Source of the DNA: Strigamia acuminata
Lineage: Eukaryota; Arthropoda; Chilopoda; Geophilomorpha; Linotaeniidae
Reading direction: 5' to 3'
DNA length: 64,000 bases
NCBI GenBank assembly: GCA_949358305.1
Contig: OX442324.1
Location: 8,467,601 to 8,531,600, forward strand
In this document: piece by piece, positions 42,933 through 52,618 of the stretch
Numbering within the stretch: position 1 is the first letter of the stretch
How the letters are laid out: every line of letters begins with the position of its first letter
The notes under the pieces: generated by a model
Database searches by the model: none
Seen by the model: only the letters and a program-made list of their open reading frames with translations
What the model was told of the DNA's origin: nothing
Position numbers and translations under genes: made by a program

Positions 42933-43707
42933 CGTACGGGATTGACTCGTGCCATCGAGTGAAAGTTACAGTAACTCCGGGAACCATGATTCAAAGTGTG
43001 AGAACCGGGGAAAAAGTCGATACTTCATTCCCGTACAGATCTTTGGTCGGAAGTCTATTGTTCATCGCCAGCCGAACCAGACCCGACATACTGTTTTCAG
43101 TAATAGTGCTTTCTCAGTATAACGAGACGCATTCGACGCGCCATGTCAATATGTTACTACAGGTCCTACGATATTTGGCCACCACGTCGAATTATTCGAT
43201 TAACTTGTCGAACTGTAAAAACGAGAATTTGACAGTTTACACCGACGCGTCGTTTGCCCTAGATCAAGACAGATGACGAAGCTTTGGGGGACATATTGTC
43301 TATATGGGTGGCATTCCCATCTCGTGGAATTGCCACAAACAATCGATGACCTCCCTGTCGATCATGGAGAGCGAATTTATCGCCGTGGTCGATGGGGTGA
43401 AAGAAGTTATTTGGCTCAAGCGCCTTTACGACGCGAAAATAATGTTTTGTCTCGAGCGAAATACGCCCTGTGTTTTTGCGGATAGCCAGCCGGCTATCCA
43501 ATACTGTAAGAATAGGATTGAGAACAGGGCAAATAAACATATAGACGTGAAGCTTCATTTCGTTAGAGATTGGTTCGAGAAAGGAACGTTTTTAATCGAA
43601 CATGTTTCCGGCGAATTAAATGTCGCCGATATTCTGACGAAATGGTTAGCTAAACCCAGACTGAACGCGCTATGCGAATACATCTTTGTAATTGACAAAT
43701 AGCTAAA

Positions 43708-43719
43708 CGAAGGGGGATT
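43708..43719 (+). promoter_or_regulatory. Copia-E polypurine tract
   Basis: CGAAGGGGGATT directly before TGTTGGGTTGG. Confidence 0.8.
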
Positions 43720-44130
43720 TGTTGGGTTGGCGTTTTCCTGTTTGTCCTCGTATGCACGCATATTATCAGATTGCATATTGTGGATAAATGCAATCAGTGT
43801 GTTGCCATGTTGACGTCCCGTATTGCAGTCGGTTGATTCTGAATTTTAATCCCAATGCTGGTCTTGTACCGCAACCGACTCTCATTACGTGACAACACAC
43901 ACAATCTGCCGTCTGCTCAAAGGAGCAGTTATTGTTTATGTTGTTCTGTTTGTTTCATCCATTAGTTTTGTCTTTCTGTAAAGAACAAGTCAGTGTATTG
44001 AAACAATGATTTGTTCTATGATTTCATTGTGTTTTGAGATCGAGGGCGATTAGCCTCGAACCAGGTTTTATGTTACACATACTTTTGTAATAAAAGATGG
44101 CGGACGCGTGTCCGATTTATCCGCCCAGCC
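43720..44130 (+). repeat. Copia-E 3' LTR
   Basis: Begins TGTTGGGTTGGCG; ends near CCGCCCAGCCA, where gypsy sequence takes over (exact border uncertain). Contains AATAAAAGATGGCGGA (YY1-type word, 44094-44104). Confidence 0.6.
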
Positions 44131-44172
44131 AAAAATGATGTTTCCAGTTATTTCTGCAGCGCACAGGCCCTT

Positions 44173-44835
44173 TCAGCTCTTCAGAAGCTTCTTCGCCATC
44201 GTTTTGTCCCGGATGCCATTTACAATCTTGTCGCGGATAAACTCGTCATACAATGCATCCAAATTGCAGTGTTTGGCCGCTGTATGCAATGCCGTGATGT
44301 ATTTGTCCATTGTTTCACCGTCCTTTTGCTGGCGGTTGTAGAACATGGCTCGCTCATAAATCACGTTTGTTGTCGTAACAAATTTCGCCTCAAAAGCTGC
44401 CTTCATTTTTGCGTAATCGTGCTTGTCCGGATCCGCCAATTTGAATGAAGCATAAATGTCATTTGCCGTGTCCCCCATGTGGTAAAGGAGTGAAGCCGCT
44501 TGCTTTTTGCCTGGCTGTGTGTCCAAATCCACCATGGAGCGAAATAACTCAAATCTGGCAATCCATCTTGGCCAATCTGCTGCATTTTTAAAATCAAATT
44601 CATCCGGTGGTTTGCAAATGCTGTGCTCCACTTTTGCCATGACTGGTGGAATGTTTTTCTCTTCCTTCTCCTCCTCTTGGTCCTCTAGTATGGGCTCAAT
44701 GATGAGCAAGGCTACAATTCTTTTTTCTCTTCCTTCTCCTCCTCTTGGTCCTCTAGTATGGGCACAATGATGAGTAAGGATACAATTCCTTGTCTTCTTC
44801 AAACAAAAGGCACATTTGCTGGCGCCAACAGACAA
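44173..44835 (-). pseudogene. Ty3/gypsy gag fragment
   Basis: Minus strand: after an acidic Glu-rich start, PPDEFDFKNAADWPRWIARFELF, YHMGDTANDIYASF, VIYERAMFYNRQQKDGE, TMDKYITALHTAAKHCN and FIRDKIVNGIRDK, which I recognise as the capsid of K02A2.6-like gypsy elements. The downstream part is cut by Copia-E. The start codon is uncertain because of an internal 60-bp duplication (CTTCCTTCTCCTCCTCTTGG at 44663 and 44727). Confidence 0.75.
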
Positions 44836-45091
44836 AAATCGCCGAAAATTTTCGAATCTCGAAGAATACTCGGCGTATAATCGGCGTGCTCGAGCTCACG
44901 TATCAACGTTGCCTCTGTTGCTCACGATCGCACGTCGTTTTTAGTCCCAAACGTCCGAGTTGTGTGTTGCCTACCGTCCTTATTGACGTTACTCCACCCA
45001 GTTGATCTTTCCAACCAATTTCCAGAGTGATTTCCGCTGCCACCATGTGTTGTTAGTTGCTCAAATCTGGAGGCTGATGAAATAACAGGAG
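44836..45091 (-). other. Gypsy leader and possible primer site
   Basis: Minus-strand leader before the gag. TGGTGGCAGCGGAAATCA (about 45030-45047) directly after an ACACA could be the primer site with an LTR end at 45048, but no second LTR is present to confirm. Confidence 0.35.
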
Positions 45092-45333
45092 TACAGTCGT
45101 GTTCAAAAAAACTGGACCCTCACTCTGTGCTGGCAATTGAAATTGTGAGTAATTCCGTGTTTTGCCACTAGGTGAAACACCAGACATCAACAAGTGATAA
45201 TATAGCCTTGTTTACAGTGATCCTTTCATAAGTTAATTTAGTGGACAGTTTTAAAAAGGAAAATATAAGTTATTTTTATAGAAAAAGTGTATGGATATTT
45301 AATACTAAGAAATAAAAAATTAATTTGTTTAAT

Positions 45334-45771
45334 ATTTTCTAACAATAAAGAATATTTTCTAACAATAAAGAATATTTTCTAACAATAAAGAATATTTTCT
45401 AACAATAAAGAATATTTTCTAACAATAAAGAATATTTTCTAACAATAAAGAATATTTTCTAACAATAAAGAATATTTTCTAACAATAAAGAATATTTTCT
45501 AACAATAAAGAATATTTTCTAACAATAAAGAATATTTTCTAACAATAAAGAATATTTTCTAACAATAAAGAATATTTTCTAACAATAAAGAATATTTTCT
45601 AACAATAAAGAATATTTTCTAATAATAAAGAATATTTTCTAACAATAAAGAATATTTTCTAACAATAAAGAATATTTTCTAACAATAAAGAATATTTTCT
45701 AACAATAAAGAATATTTTCTAACAATAGAGAATATTTTCTAACAATAAAGAATATTTTCTAACAATAAAGA
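45334..45771. repeat. 20-bp satellite, left arm
   Basis: About 22 copies of AATATTTTCTAACAATAAAG. The mirrored array in the right arm (46808-46929) has only about six. Confidence 0.9.
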
Positions 45772-45854
45772 GAATTTACCACTAGCTTTGTCTAAAAATA
45801 GCCGCGAATGAGATTAGGGCTAACAAAACAACAATCGGTCTCCGACCAATCCTT

Positions 45855-46715
45855 TCACTATCTCATTTTTACTATCTTATTTTCACTATCTCATCTTCAC
45901 TATCTCATCTTCACTATCTCATCTTCACTATCTCATCTTCACTATCTCATCTTCACTATCTCATTTTCTTTATCTCATTTTCTCTATCTCATTTACACTC
46001 TCATTTTTACTATCTCATTTTCACTATCTCATTTTTACTATCTCATTTTCGCTATCTCATTTTCGCTATCTCATTTTCACGATCTCATCTTCACTAGTGA
46101 TAGTGATCTTACCTGACAGTGAAAATGAGATAGTGAAAATGAAATTGTGAAAATGAGATCGTGAAGATGAGATAGTGTAAATGAGATTGTAAAAATGAGA
46201 TAGTAAAAATAAGATAGTGTAAATGAGATAGAGAAAATGAGATAGCAAAGATGAGATAGTGAAGATGAGATGGTGAAGATGAGATGGTGAAGATGAGATG
46301 GTGAAGATGAGATGGTGAAGATGAGATGGTGAAGATGAGATGGTGAAGATGAGATAGTGAAGATGAGATAGTGAAGATGAGATAGTGAAGATGAGATAGT
46401 GAAGATGAGATAGTGAAGATGAGATAGTGAAGATGAGATAGTGAAGATGAGATAGCAAAGATGAGATGGTGAAGATGAGATGGTGAAGATGAGATGGTGA
46501 AGATGAGATGGTGAAGATGAGATGGTGAAGATGAGATGGTGAAGATGAGATGGTGAAGATGAGATGGTGAAGATGAGATAGTGAAGATGAGATAGTGAAG
46601 ATGAGATAGTGAAGATGAGATAGTGAAGATGAGATAGTGAAGATGAGATAGTGAAGATGAGATAGTGAAGATGAGATAGTGAAGATGAGATAGTGAAAAT
46701 AAGATAGTAAAAATG
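45855..46715. repeat. 16-bp satellite, inverted around the centre
   Basis: TCTCATCTTCACTATC units to about 46100, then the complement GATAGTGAAGATGAGA to 46715, with GATGGTGAAGATGAGA variants in two blocks. The right arm is about 2.5 times longer than the left. Confidence 0.9.
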
Positions 46716-47167
46716 AGATAGTGAAAGGATTGGTCGGAGACCGATTGTTGTTTTGTTAGCCCTAATCTCATTCGCGGCTATTTTTAGACAAAGCTAGTGG
46801 TAAATTCTCTTTATTGTTAGAAAATATTCTTTATTGTTAGAAAATATTCTTTATTGTTAGAAAATATTCTTTATTGTTAGAAAATATTCTTTATTGTTAG
46901 AAAATATTCTTTATTGTTAGAAAATATTAAACAAATTAATTTTTTATTTCTTAGTATTAAATATCCATACACTTTTTCTATAAAAATAACTTATATTTTC
47001 CTTTTTAAAACTGTCCACTAAATTAACTTATGAAAGGATCACTGTAAACAAGGCTATATTATCACTTGTTGATGTCTGGTGTTTCACCTAGTGGCAAAAC
47101 ACGGAATTACTCACAATTTCAATTGCCAGCACAGAGTGAGGGTCCAGTTTTTTTTAACACGACTGTA

Positions 47168-47312
47168 CATTTCCATTATCTGCTTCACCTGATTTGTGCT
47201 CTCTCCAAGGCATTTTTCATGACACATCTTAGTGTTTGAGATTTCAGCATTCTGATTTTAGCTTGAATATTTTTCTTCAGTTCTAGGAGTGTCTGATTTC
47301 TTGCTGTGGGGG
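47168..47312 (-). pseudogene. Mariner/IS630-type transposase C-terminus, fragment
   Basis: Minus strand: TARNQTLLELKKNIQAKIR, TLRCVMKNALERAQIR. The spacing and the VM.N....R end are typical of the last 40 residues of mariner-family transposases. The rest is missing. Confidence 0.5.
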
Positions 47313-47319
47313 GGATGTA

Positions 47320-48886
47320 CAATCGTGGCCATAAAAATTGTCGCGTCTTACTTGCTGCAGAAATTGAAATGATTATTTCCAATTTTTGCCACAAGGGCGA
47401 ACAGATAAGTCTATTATGTATTGTGGGTGGTCAATTAACCTGTTTTATTCGTTGTATTGTCGTCGAGACGACATTTTAAAAAAAAAATGCATTTGCGGGG
47501 CAAAAAATTGCAGTTTTAGACGAAATAAAATGCGTTTGTAGATAGAAAATTCTAAAGTGATGAGATGGTTGTTTGTTGTGTTTTTATTAATTGTTGTTTG
47601 TTTTTTTTTAAAAGAAAAAAGAAAAGAAAAAAGAAAACAATATTAAATACTCCGTAGTGTTTAAAATTAATTTTATTAGAGATAAAAATTTATCTTTGCA
47701 CAGGAATTTTATTTTTTTGTACGAAATTCTGCATTTTTCTAATTAAATCATCCATCATGCATCATGCAGGACTCAGTTTCTACTGGGCGTTGTCCCTATT
47801 CCGTGTATATTTTCCGAATTAAATAACTTATTATAATATATTAATATCCGCATTGGTTCCTCATCCGCACGGGGGTTCCTTATCTACCATTTAGCGTTAA
47901 CGTAACTTTAATGCAACGTTACGTTACTTTAACGTTATGTTTATGCTCGGTTATCGGTAAAAAGGTAATTTTAGTGGCAAAAAAGAAGCTTCTAGTTAGC
48001 ATTTTTAGCGACAAAATTTCATTTTAACGAGCAAAGCCAAACATAGACAATGCATTTTTTCCCACAAAAACAAGCTCTTTAAACTGCCCTCAGTTTGTAA
48101 AGCAAAGCAAACACAACTTACAAATTAATTTCAATTTGTATTTGGTATATTGGTGAATAGCTGGATTCAGTTATTCAAATCAATAACCATCCCAAATTAA
48201 GGCAGTGCAACAAAGACAACTGCACCTCTCGGAGCAAAACAGACGATACATTACGTGACGAACCAGGACCACAAAGCCGTCACTAGATGACATTAATATT
48301 TCTACACATAACAATGCAACATCTTGTGTATAAGTATAGTATTTATTTGTATTGGCCGGTATAATTATTACGATAATTATATCCGGTACTCAATAAATTG
48401 TAGTGTATTGATAACTTGCCATCGTATTAATTTATCTCATGTCGTTTACTTGCCACAATCTATTCTTTCTACTGACAAATGGCCTTTTGCACACAAATCG
48501 TCCATTTTTGTGGTCCTTTTATGACCATTGTTAATTAATTTGAAAAACTATTTAGTTTAATTTAAAAAGCTGTTGGTATATTTGATTGATTTTATTTTTA
48601 GTAATTTTAAAATACTGATTTTTTTTAAAGTTAGTTGATTTTGTTTCATTTAATTTTCAAAATATATACTCCATAATTTATTAGATTTTTTTAGTTAACT
48701 TAAAAAAATGACAGCTACTATTTATAAAAGTTTCAATTTGACATTTGATCAGTTGCAGCTAAAGTAATCCCTAAAAAAAGTAGACTTGCCCAAGTCCTCT
48801 AGTGGTTGCAATCAGAACTGGTCATTTGCAATTTCAGCAGCAAGCTGAGTATGACCAGGCAGCGACAATTTTTATGGCCACGATTG
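47320..48886. mobile_element. Tc1/mariner-like non-autonomous element, TSD TA
   Basis: 1567 bp with perfect 25-bp inverted ends beginning CAATCGTGGCCATAAAAATT, flanked by TA (47318-47319, 48887-48888). AT-rich inside, with a purine run (47614-47640) and TTTTAGCGAC words near 48005. No transposase. A single related end lies at 51788. Confidence 0.8.
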
Positions 48887-48888
48887 TA

Positions 48889-49085
48889 CATCATTTTAGC
48901 GATTTCATTTTAGCGACACACCATTTAGCGAACATGTCATTTTAGCGACACAAAAACCTAGGTTTAATTCCTAAGAAGGGCTAACAAGTGTAGTGCAGTA
49001 AATGCCGCCGAAAGCCGACCCGCCCAGGAGGGGGTCGACTCGGAAAAATTAATAAATGCCCCGGCGTTAAATCAAGGCAGTACGG
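48889..49085. mobile_element. CATTTTAGCGA-type element, remnant
   Basis: Has the terminal motifs of the element at 3318 in the opposite orientation (CATCATTTTAGCGATTTC, GACACACCATTTAGCG, AACATGTCATTTTAGCG), then TTCCTAAGAAGGGCTAAC. Its first bases, GGATGTA, lie at 47313-47319 on the far side of the TA-inserted element. Confidence 0.6.
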
Positions 49086-49090
49086 TAGTA

Positions 49091-49870
49091 TTACAGTATT
49101 AATAGAAGTATTAATAGAAGTATTGTTACGTGGATCCTGGGTGCCAATCCGAGTCCCACGCAACTGTGTTTTGAATGAGTGAGAGGAATGAATGAGGCGT
49201 TGTTTATGTTTTTAAATTCAACTCTAATCTTTATTAGACCGGACAGACAAAGTCTGTTCGACCTTCCTTAAATGTGCGCTTTACAAATCAGATAATTAAA
49301 CATTATGAACTTTGAATGAAATGACATTTACATTATTTAAATAAACACTTTAACAACTGGGTGATAAATTGTATAATTCATGAATACAGAAGATAGCCGT
49401 CAGCCGTACCCTTTGTTTATTGGGCGACATTAGGCTAGTAAATTAAATTGATGTTTCCTGTAAAGCAACATAAGATTAAGTGAGCTGTCTTAGAGCGGGT
49501 TAGTTCATAGGAAATCTCCTATTCTACCCTTAATCGAATTGATCGGTCCAACAGACGACGATGACGGTTTCCAATCGCCCGCGCCATCTGTTGCCGAAAT
49601 TTAGCAACATTTAACTAATAATAGATCGAATTACGTGTTACGAATCGCGCATTAATTGGCACGGTTCGTACACGTGACAGTATTAATAAAAGTATTAATA
49701 GAAGTATTAATAGAAGTATTAATAGAAGTATTAATAGAAGTATTAATAGAAGTATTAATAGAAGTATTAATAGAAGTATTAATAGAAGTATTAATAGAAG
49801 TATTAATAGAAGTATTAATAGAAGTATTAATAGAAGTATTAACAGAAGTATTAACAGAAGTATTAATAGA
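49091..49870. repeat. 12-bp satellite GTATTAATAGAA, split by a solo LTR
   Basis: About 2.5 units before the solo LTR (from 49096) and about 16 after it (49680-49870). It runs to 30 bp before the MON2 acceptor at 49899. Confidence 0.9.
49124..49679 (-). mobile_element. Solo LTR in satellite, TSD GTAT
   Basis: 556 bp, TGTTACGTGG to ACACGTGACA, flanked by GTAT (49120-49123, 49680-49683), which is also the satellite unit start. Minus-strand AATAAAGATTAG near 49230 suggests antisense orientation to MON2. Confidence 0.8.
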
Positions 49871-49899
49871 AGATGTTATTGTTTTATTTTTTTTTACAG

Positions 49900-50088
49900 A
49901 TTAGATTTGGTTTATACGAACCTCTGGATAGCTGCTTGGAAAGTTTGGTATACAATTGGCAACAAAAGTACTACACCTCCAGAAGATTATGATAAACAAG
50001 CAGTGACAATGCTATTTTTACCGTCACAATCATTCTTGACAGCACTAGTACAAATATTTCCTGCATTGTTTCAATTCATCAAAATTAG
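49900..50088 (+). CDS. MON2: MON2 internal exon after the long intron
   Basis: Acceptor TTTTTACAG at 49899. Encodes [20 protein letters not shown], then [20 protein letters not shown], matching the MON2 block that follows the previous exon. Donor GTATAT at 50089. The intron before it is 14,859 bp. No further MON2 exon is seen to the end of the window. Confidence 0.88.
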
Positions 50089-50130
50089 GTATATTCTATA
50101 TTTTGTTTTCTCCTGTGAACATTTTTTTAA

Positions 50131-50594
50131 AAAAGAGAATTTATCTAGAACGGCCGAAACCGGTCAAAATGACAGGTCAAAATAAGGTTAACAATATGTG
50201 CACAATGCGTGTACCAAATGTACACCAAACGTGCACAATACATGCACAATACGTGCATACAATGTTTGGGCGTCAAATTAATGAAACATGCGAAAAAAAA
50301 ATAAAAAAAAAATTGATGGATTTTATAAAACCAGATAGAATTAAAAACAGAAATTTTGGTTTCAAACACATGTAATTTTGGATAGATCTGGTTCCCCAAT
50401 ATAGATGATTAAACTATATCTAATCATTCATAAAATGTATATAGAGTACAGTATGTATATAAATATTTCATTATTGTACAATAATTTATTATTAAGTGAA
50501 ACAAATTATTAAATTATGATTTTTTTTCAACCGGTCAATATGACTGGTTTTGGGCGTTCTAGGTAGGGGAAAATTCTGGCTGTTCTAGTGTTAA
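50131..50594. mobile_element. Possible piggyBac-like MITE
   Basis: Inverted sub-terminal motifs: CTAGAACGGCCGAAACCGGT (50142-50161) and, inverted, CTAGAACGCCCAAAACC (50545-50561). TTAA lies just outside on the right (50590) and left (50131). Inside, a run of GTGCACAATACATGCAC-like words. Border bases do not fully match. Confidence 0.5.
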
Positions 50595-50625
50595 ATCTAT
50601 AATAAACAAATTGAAATCTATAATA

Positions 50626-51194
50626 TGTGAGAGTGGACGGACATTGTTCAGGCACGGGAATGCCTAAACAGCGCCGGACGCTCGACACGTATAGATAGGA
50701 GACTACAAGAGACTGTGTTTGAGGTTTTAGGCCTTTATTCAGTTGTCTAGGGGTCAATATCTTGTGTCTCTCCCATGCTCCTGCTGCATTGCTGCAGCAG
50801 ACCTGTGACCACACGCGGCACACACGTGGTTAGGGTTAACCTGGTTGTGCGGCGTGGTCATGTCGATGTTCATTTGGCCCATGGTAATCGCTCACGGTAC
50901 TGGGACTGGCGAACCGGCCAAGTCCCTAAGTGACACCATGGTGAACAAGAGTGTGGACCGGTCTGATGTTGGTCAGGACCGTTCCTGTGGAACTCTGGCC
51001 AGAAACAGGATGTTGGGCCTTTTATATCCCACTCTTGCACCATGGGTACGAGAGTACCTCTTCCCATTGGTTGTGGGGTTGGTGACCGGATATGACGTCA
51101 TCCTGGTCACCATCCCTCAACCGTCAACGCCACCTGGCGGGTGAGGTTGGGCTGGGCCATGTGGGCGTGTTGCAGTGGCCGATAATCGGTCACA
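50626..51194 (-). mobile_element. Solo LTR, TSD AATA
   Basis: 569 bp, TGTGAGAGTGG to CGGTCACA, flanked by AATA (50622-50625, 51195-51198). Minus-strand TATA box (GGGATATAAAAGGCCC near 51015) and TGAATAAAGGCC near 50735. Confidence 0.82.
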
Positions 51195-51300
51195 AATAAA
51201 CAAATTTAAATTTATAATAAACAAACTTAAATCTATAATAAACAAACTTATATCTATAATAAACAAACTTAAATCAAAGTTAGCAAACTCAAATTAAAGA
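51195..51300. repeat. Short tandem repeat, AAATCTATAATAAACAAACT
   Basis: Four to five copies of a 20-bp unit; two more copies precede the solo LTR (50594-50625), so the LTR inserted into this array. Confidence 0.8.
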
Positions 51301-51787
51301 TTCCTAAATCTATGATAATTATCAATTACACAAATATAAACTTAACTTAAAACTGGAGCAGTATTTAATAAAAGAAAGTTTGGAAGAGACTTAAAGCCCC
51401 ACTTAAACCAAGGTGGCATCAGGTCTGGAGTCCAAGCGAGAATTGATTTATGTAGAGTTCTCATCTCATAGAAAATGTTCCTTTCTACCTTTAATGTTAA
51501 AGTCTTTCATGGCTTGCTATGCCACCTGTTAATAGAATTTAGAACTAGTTTAATCAAAATGCCATGTATTTGTTGAATTTGGAAATGACTTAAATAAAAT
51601 GCGCGTTAAGGGGCACCCGATAGCCTGAGCGACCTGTACGCAAGATCCAAAATTAATAAGTTGGATAAAAAATCCTGTACCAGTTAAGGTGGACGTTTGC
51701 CCAATAAGCATCCGTCTTGCCTTCTATCGGATCCGATGGCTCATAAACACAAACCTCTGTCAACGTCTCTGTCATATCCAATATGTA
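51300..51787. other. Intron sequence, unassigned
   Basis: No gene recognised. A 60-codon minus frame (51653-51835) has no known motif. Confidence 0.35.
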
Positions 51788-51895
51788 CAATCGTGGACAA
51801 AAAATGTTGCATTTGGCATGCTGCTCACACTGCAATGAGTAATTCTAATTTTTGCCACAAGGAACAATGAACAAGTCTATTGTGTAGGGTTAAGC
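51788..51895. mobile_element. Single end of the CAATCGTGG family
   Basis: TACAATCGTGGACAAAAAATG, then TTTTTGCCACAAGG and AAGTCTATTGTGTA, the same order as the left end of the element at 47320. Confidence 0.6.
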
Positions 51896-51905
51896 TGTAT
51901 TGAAA

Positions 51906-52202
51906 ATGAATGCAGTCTGTCAGTTGCAGCCAGTTATCGTGAATCCGAATCTGAACCCCCAAGCTAGTCCAACTCGATTCGTGTTGTCACGATCTCCTAC
52001 GACGCCGATAAGTCGTTATCAGCAAAGAAAAGCTGCTTCAGATCCCATTTGGGCTCAACAAAATAATGTTCCGATAAATGCTCAAGTACGTGTAGCTAAT
52101 TATGTAAATAATCAAGCACAAACAAGATTGGGATTACCGAATCAAGCTTTGGCGCCAATTGGCACCAGACCTGTTTCGCTCAATCCTAAGCAACACGGTG
52201 GT
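51906..52202 (+). pseudogene. Ty3/gypsy-like gag, first part (Gypsy-H)
   Basis: Encodes an Asn/Gln/Pro-rich segment (VNPNLNPQASPTRFV, RSPTTPISRYQQRK, NPKQHGGSH) that runs on at 57873 as GNHQNGSHRNQQ. Only the low-complexity N-terminal region of gag is here. The break contains a palindromic MITE, a complete Copia and a solo LTR. Confidence 0.55.
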
Positions 52203-52327
52203 TCTCATAGGTAATATACTGAGCGCGACGTGTAATTGTCGGGACAATTAGGGCAGCACGAATCTTATCTGTCAAGAAGATGAGTGCTGACCTAATTTCG
52301 ACAATTACTCAAGCGCGAGGTGTATTT
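52203..52327. repeat. Short inverted repeat
   Basis: GAGCGCGACGTGTAATTGTC and, inverted, GACAATTACTCAAGCGCG with about 60 bases between. Could be the outer part of the adjacent MITE. Confidence 0.4.
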
Positions 52328-52484
52328 GATACGAGAATTTACCGATAGAAACTAACGTACATCGTCAATCGTATCCAAACTGGCCTCGCTCCATCGTAAC
52401 GAAGCAGCCGCCATAATAGCCCCGAATGAGATTAGGCCTAACAAAACAGCAATCGTTTTGCCGACCAATCCTGATGCGCAAAAC

Positions 52485-52608
52485 TGAAGAGTCAGATATG
52501 CAATGGAGCTTTCATATATTCATACATTCATCTTGAATTTTTAATAACACACGTTTCATACATAGTTACCAAAATACATTGTTGATTTTATAAAGTATTG
52601 TTCCAACA
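52485..52608 (-). repeat. Copia-J 3' LTR
   Basis: Minus strand TGTTGGAACAATAC to GACTCTTCA. Unusually short at 124 bp. The tract before it is GAAGGGCGAGAA (52609-52620). Confidence 0.92.
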
Positions 52609-52618
52609 TTCTCGCCCT

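Larger units (their letters stand above)
41131..43699 (+). pseudogene. Copia-E linker, MBD, RT and RNase H with internal duplication
   Basis: A Pro-rich linker, MBD-like segment (41515-41685), RT start (WIKAMREEIYVF, LLGSKWIYKMK, YRARLVAQGF, DIKAAYLYGDL, YGLHQSGRMW), the active site FYVDDIVLF, then a 415-bp tandem duplication that repeats the palm and shifts the frame, then connection (YRSLVGSLLFIASRTRPDI) and RNase H (YTDASF, SIMESEF, FADSQPA, NVADILTKWL). A TGA at 43274-43276 adds one more stop. Not functional as read. Confidence 0.85.
39191..44130 (+). mobile_element. Copia-E, chimeric and gag-less
   Basis: A plus-strand Copia: 5' LTR 39191-39568, primer site 39573-39591, a 1.5-kb leader without gag, linker/MBD/RT/RNase H 41131-43699, polypurine tract, 3' LTR from 43720. 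The two LTRs are only distantly alike (shared core AAAGGACAAATTAATGATGG-like), so the ends come from different subfamilies, by template switching or recombination. No target duplication was found. Confidence 0.65.
45094..47165. mobile_element. Giant fold-back Tc1-type element, TSD TA
   Basis: 2072 bp, ends CAGTCGTGTTC and GAACACGACTG-like, flanked by TA (45092-45093, 47166-47167). Almost the whole element is one palindrome: outer arms of about 240 bp, an array of AATATTTTCTAACAATAAAG, a 90-bp AGGGCTAACAAAACAAC module and a TCTCATCTTCACTATC array, all mirrored around about 46100. No transposase; open frames within are repeat artefacts. Confidence 0.85.

Noticed and set aside
45334-45771. CRISPR-like array
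   Set aside because: Units follow each other with no spacers, in a eukaryotic transposon; plain tandem repeat.
46066-46771. Long minus-strand open frame (220 codons) with HLHYLIFTISSS repeats
   Set aside because: It is the translation of the 16-bp satellite; all frames of the array are open for the same reason and the mirrored arm gives the same peptide.
49656-49904. Open frame with repeated EVLIEVLI
   Set aside because: Product of the 12-bp satellite GTATTAATAGAA; it has no non-repeat part.
51653-51835. Minus-strand 60-codon frame as an env-like or host exon
   Set aside because: No motif, no splice sites in phase, too short to support.
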